DNA of 41,047 bases from Muribaculaceae bacterium (lineage in GTDB: Bacteria; Bacteroidota; Bacteroidia; Bacteroidales; Muribaculaceae), in NCBI GenBank assembly GCA_029061255.1, contig JAIDSL010000007.1, positions 1 through 41,047 of the forward strand. Reading direction: 5' to 3'. Position numbers and translations under genes: made by a program. Shown in pieces: positions 40,971 through 41,047 of this stretch (its first letter is position 1; every line of letters starts with the position of its first letter). The notes under the pieces are model-generated. The model did not search any database. It was not told the DNA's origin and saw only the letters and a program-made list of their open reading frames with translations.

Positions 40971-41047
40971 CATACTGAGTTAACAGCGCCGATACTGAGG
41001 CGAAGCCTCCGATACTGCGAAGCTCCGCTTCGCCGATACTTTGCCAA
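40971..41047. repeat. 77-bp direct repeat, copy 2 (reaches window end)
   Basis: Identical to 40659-40735 over the full 77 bp visible; it may continue past the edge. Copies are in the same orientation, so recombination between them would delete the inverted-repeat segment. Confidence 0.9.

Larger units (their letters stand above)
40290..41047. other. Gene-free repeat-rich region at the right end
   Basis: No gene seen in this stretch. From left to right it holds a heptamer-like array (AGTCTTA units near 40327-40345), four REP-like hairpins, a repeat shared with 2949-2983, a terminator, the first 77-bp repeat, the inverted-repeat pair around a promoter-like segment (with TTTGTTTAGCAAAT at 40742 and 40891), and the second 77-bp repeat. 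Confidence 0.8.

Overview
The window looks like chromosome from a Bacteroidota member, order Bacteroidales. Muribaculaceae or a close family is my best guess, but that is an inference. The grounds are promoters of the TTTG-N20-TAnnTTTG type found repeatedly upstream of genes, weak use of Shine-Dalgarno sites, an UpxY-type NusG paralogue, type IX secretion proteins (PorQ and the SprA plug), diadenylate cyclase next to folP, and GH3 and GH13 glycan enzymes. I see no rRNA, CRISPR array or insertion sequence.

Layout. 1-2766 (minus): gpmI followed by a 5'-nucleotidase cut by the window edge. 3175-14725 (plus): a signalling island headed by an UpxY-like antiterminator and a stand-alone LytTR regulator. 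It then carries an FHA/zinc-ribbon membrane protein, a Hanks-type kinase gene truncated at a HigBA-type toxin-antitoxin pair of opposite strand, a secreted protein, an intact four-helix membrane kinase, two membrane proteins with EF-hand-like C-termini, a second zinc-ribbon/FHA protein, a membrane-anchored PP2C phosphatase, a secreted DnaJ-zinc-finger-like protein, a leucine-rich protein and a membrane protein. 14898-27716: mostly housekeeping and carbohydrate genes. These are porQ, a TonB-C protein, a UDP-glucuronate epimerase, tRNA-Arg(CCG), a GH3 enzyme, the T9SS plug, a frameshifted DUF3109 gene, cdaA, folP, rplS, rsgA and a lipoprotein pullulanase. 27907-38044 (plus): six consecutive genes whose products all have export signals. 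They encode a WD40-propeller/OmpA-like protein, a TPR-caspase, an LPP20/DUF4384-like protein, a small secreted protein and two tandem transglutaminase-like paralogues. 38051-40213 (minus): typA and a small membrane protein. 40214-41047: a gene-free, repeat-rich end.

How the parts may work together. In the first island the kinase writes phosphate, PP2C removes it and two FHA proteins could read it, while the UpxY leader could set transcription of the whole set. In the second island the propeller protein and the caspase share a middle domain that I do not recognise as a named family. This argues that they act together in the envelope, with the transglutaminase-like proteins as partners or substrates. 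Neither function is proven by sequence alone.

The right end holds a 16-bp perfect inverted repeat around a 170-bp segment with a promoter-like -7 box, which has the form of a phase-variable promoter. Its core resembles the palindrome in the UpxY leader 37 kb away. A 77-bp sequence is repeated exactly on both sides of it. Short tandem arrays with a period of 7 nt, each with a different unit, fill several intergenic gaps.
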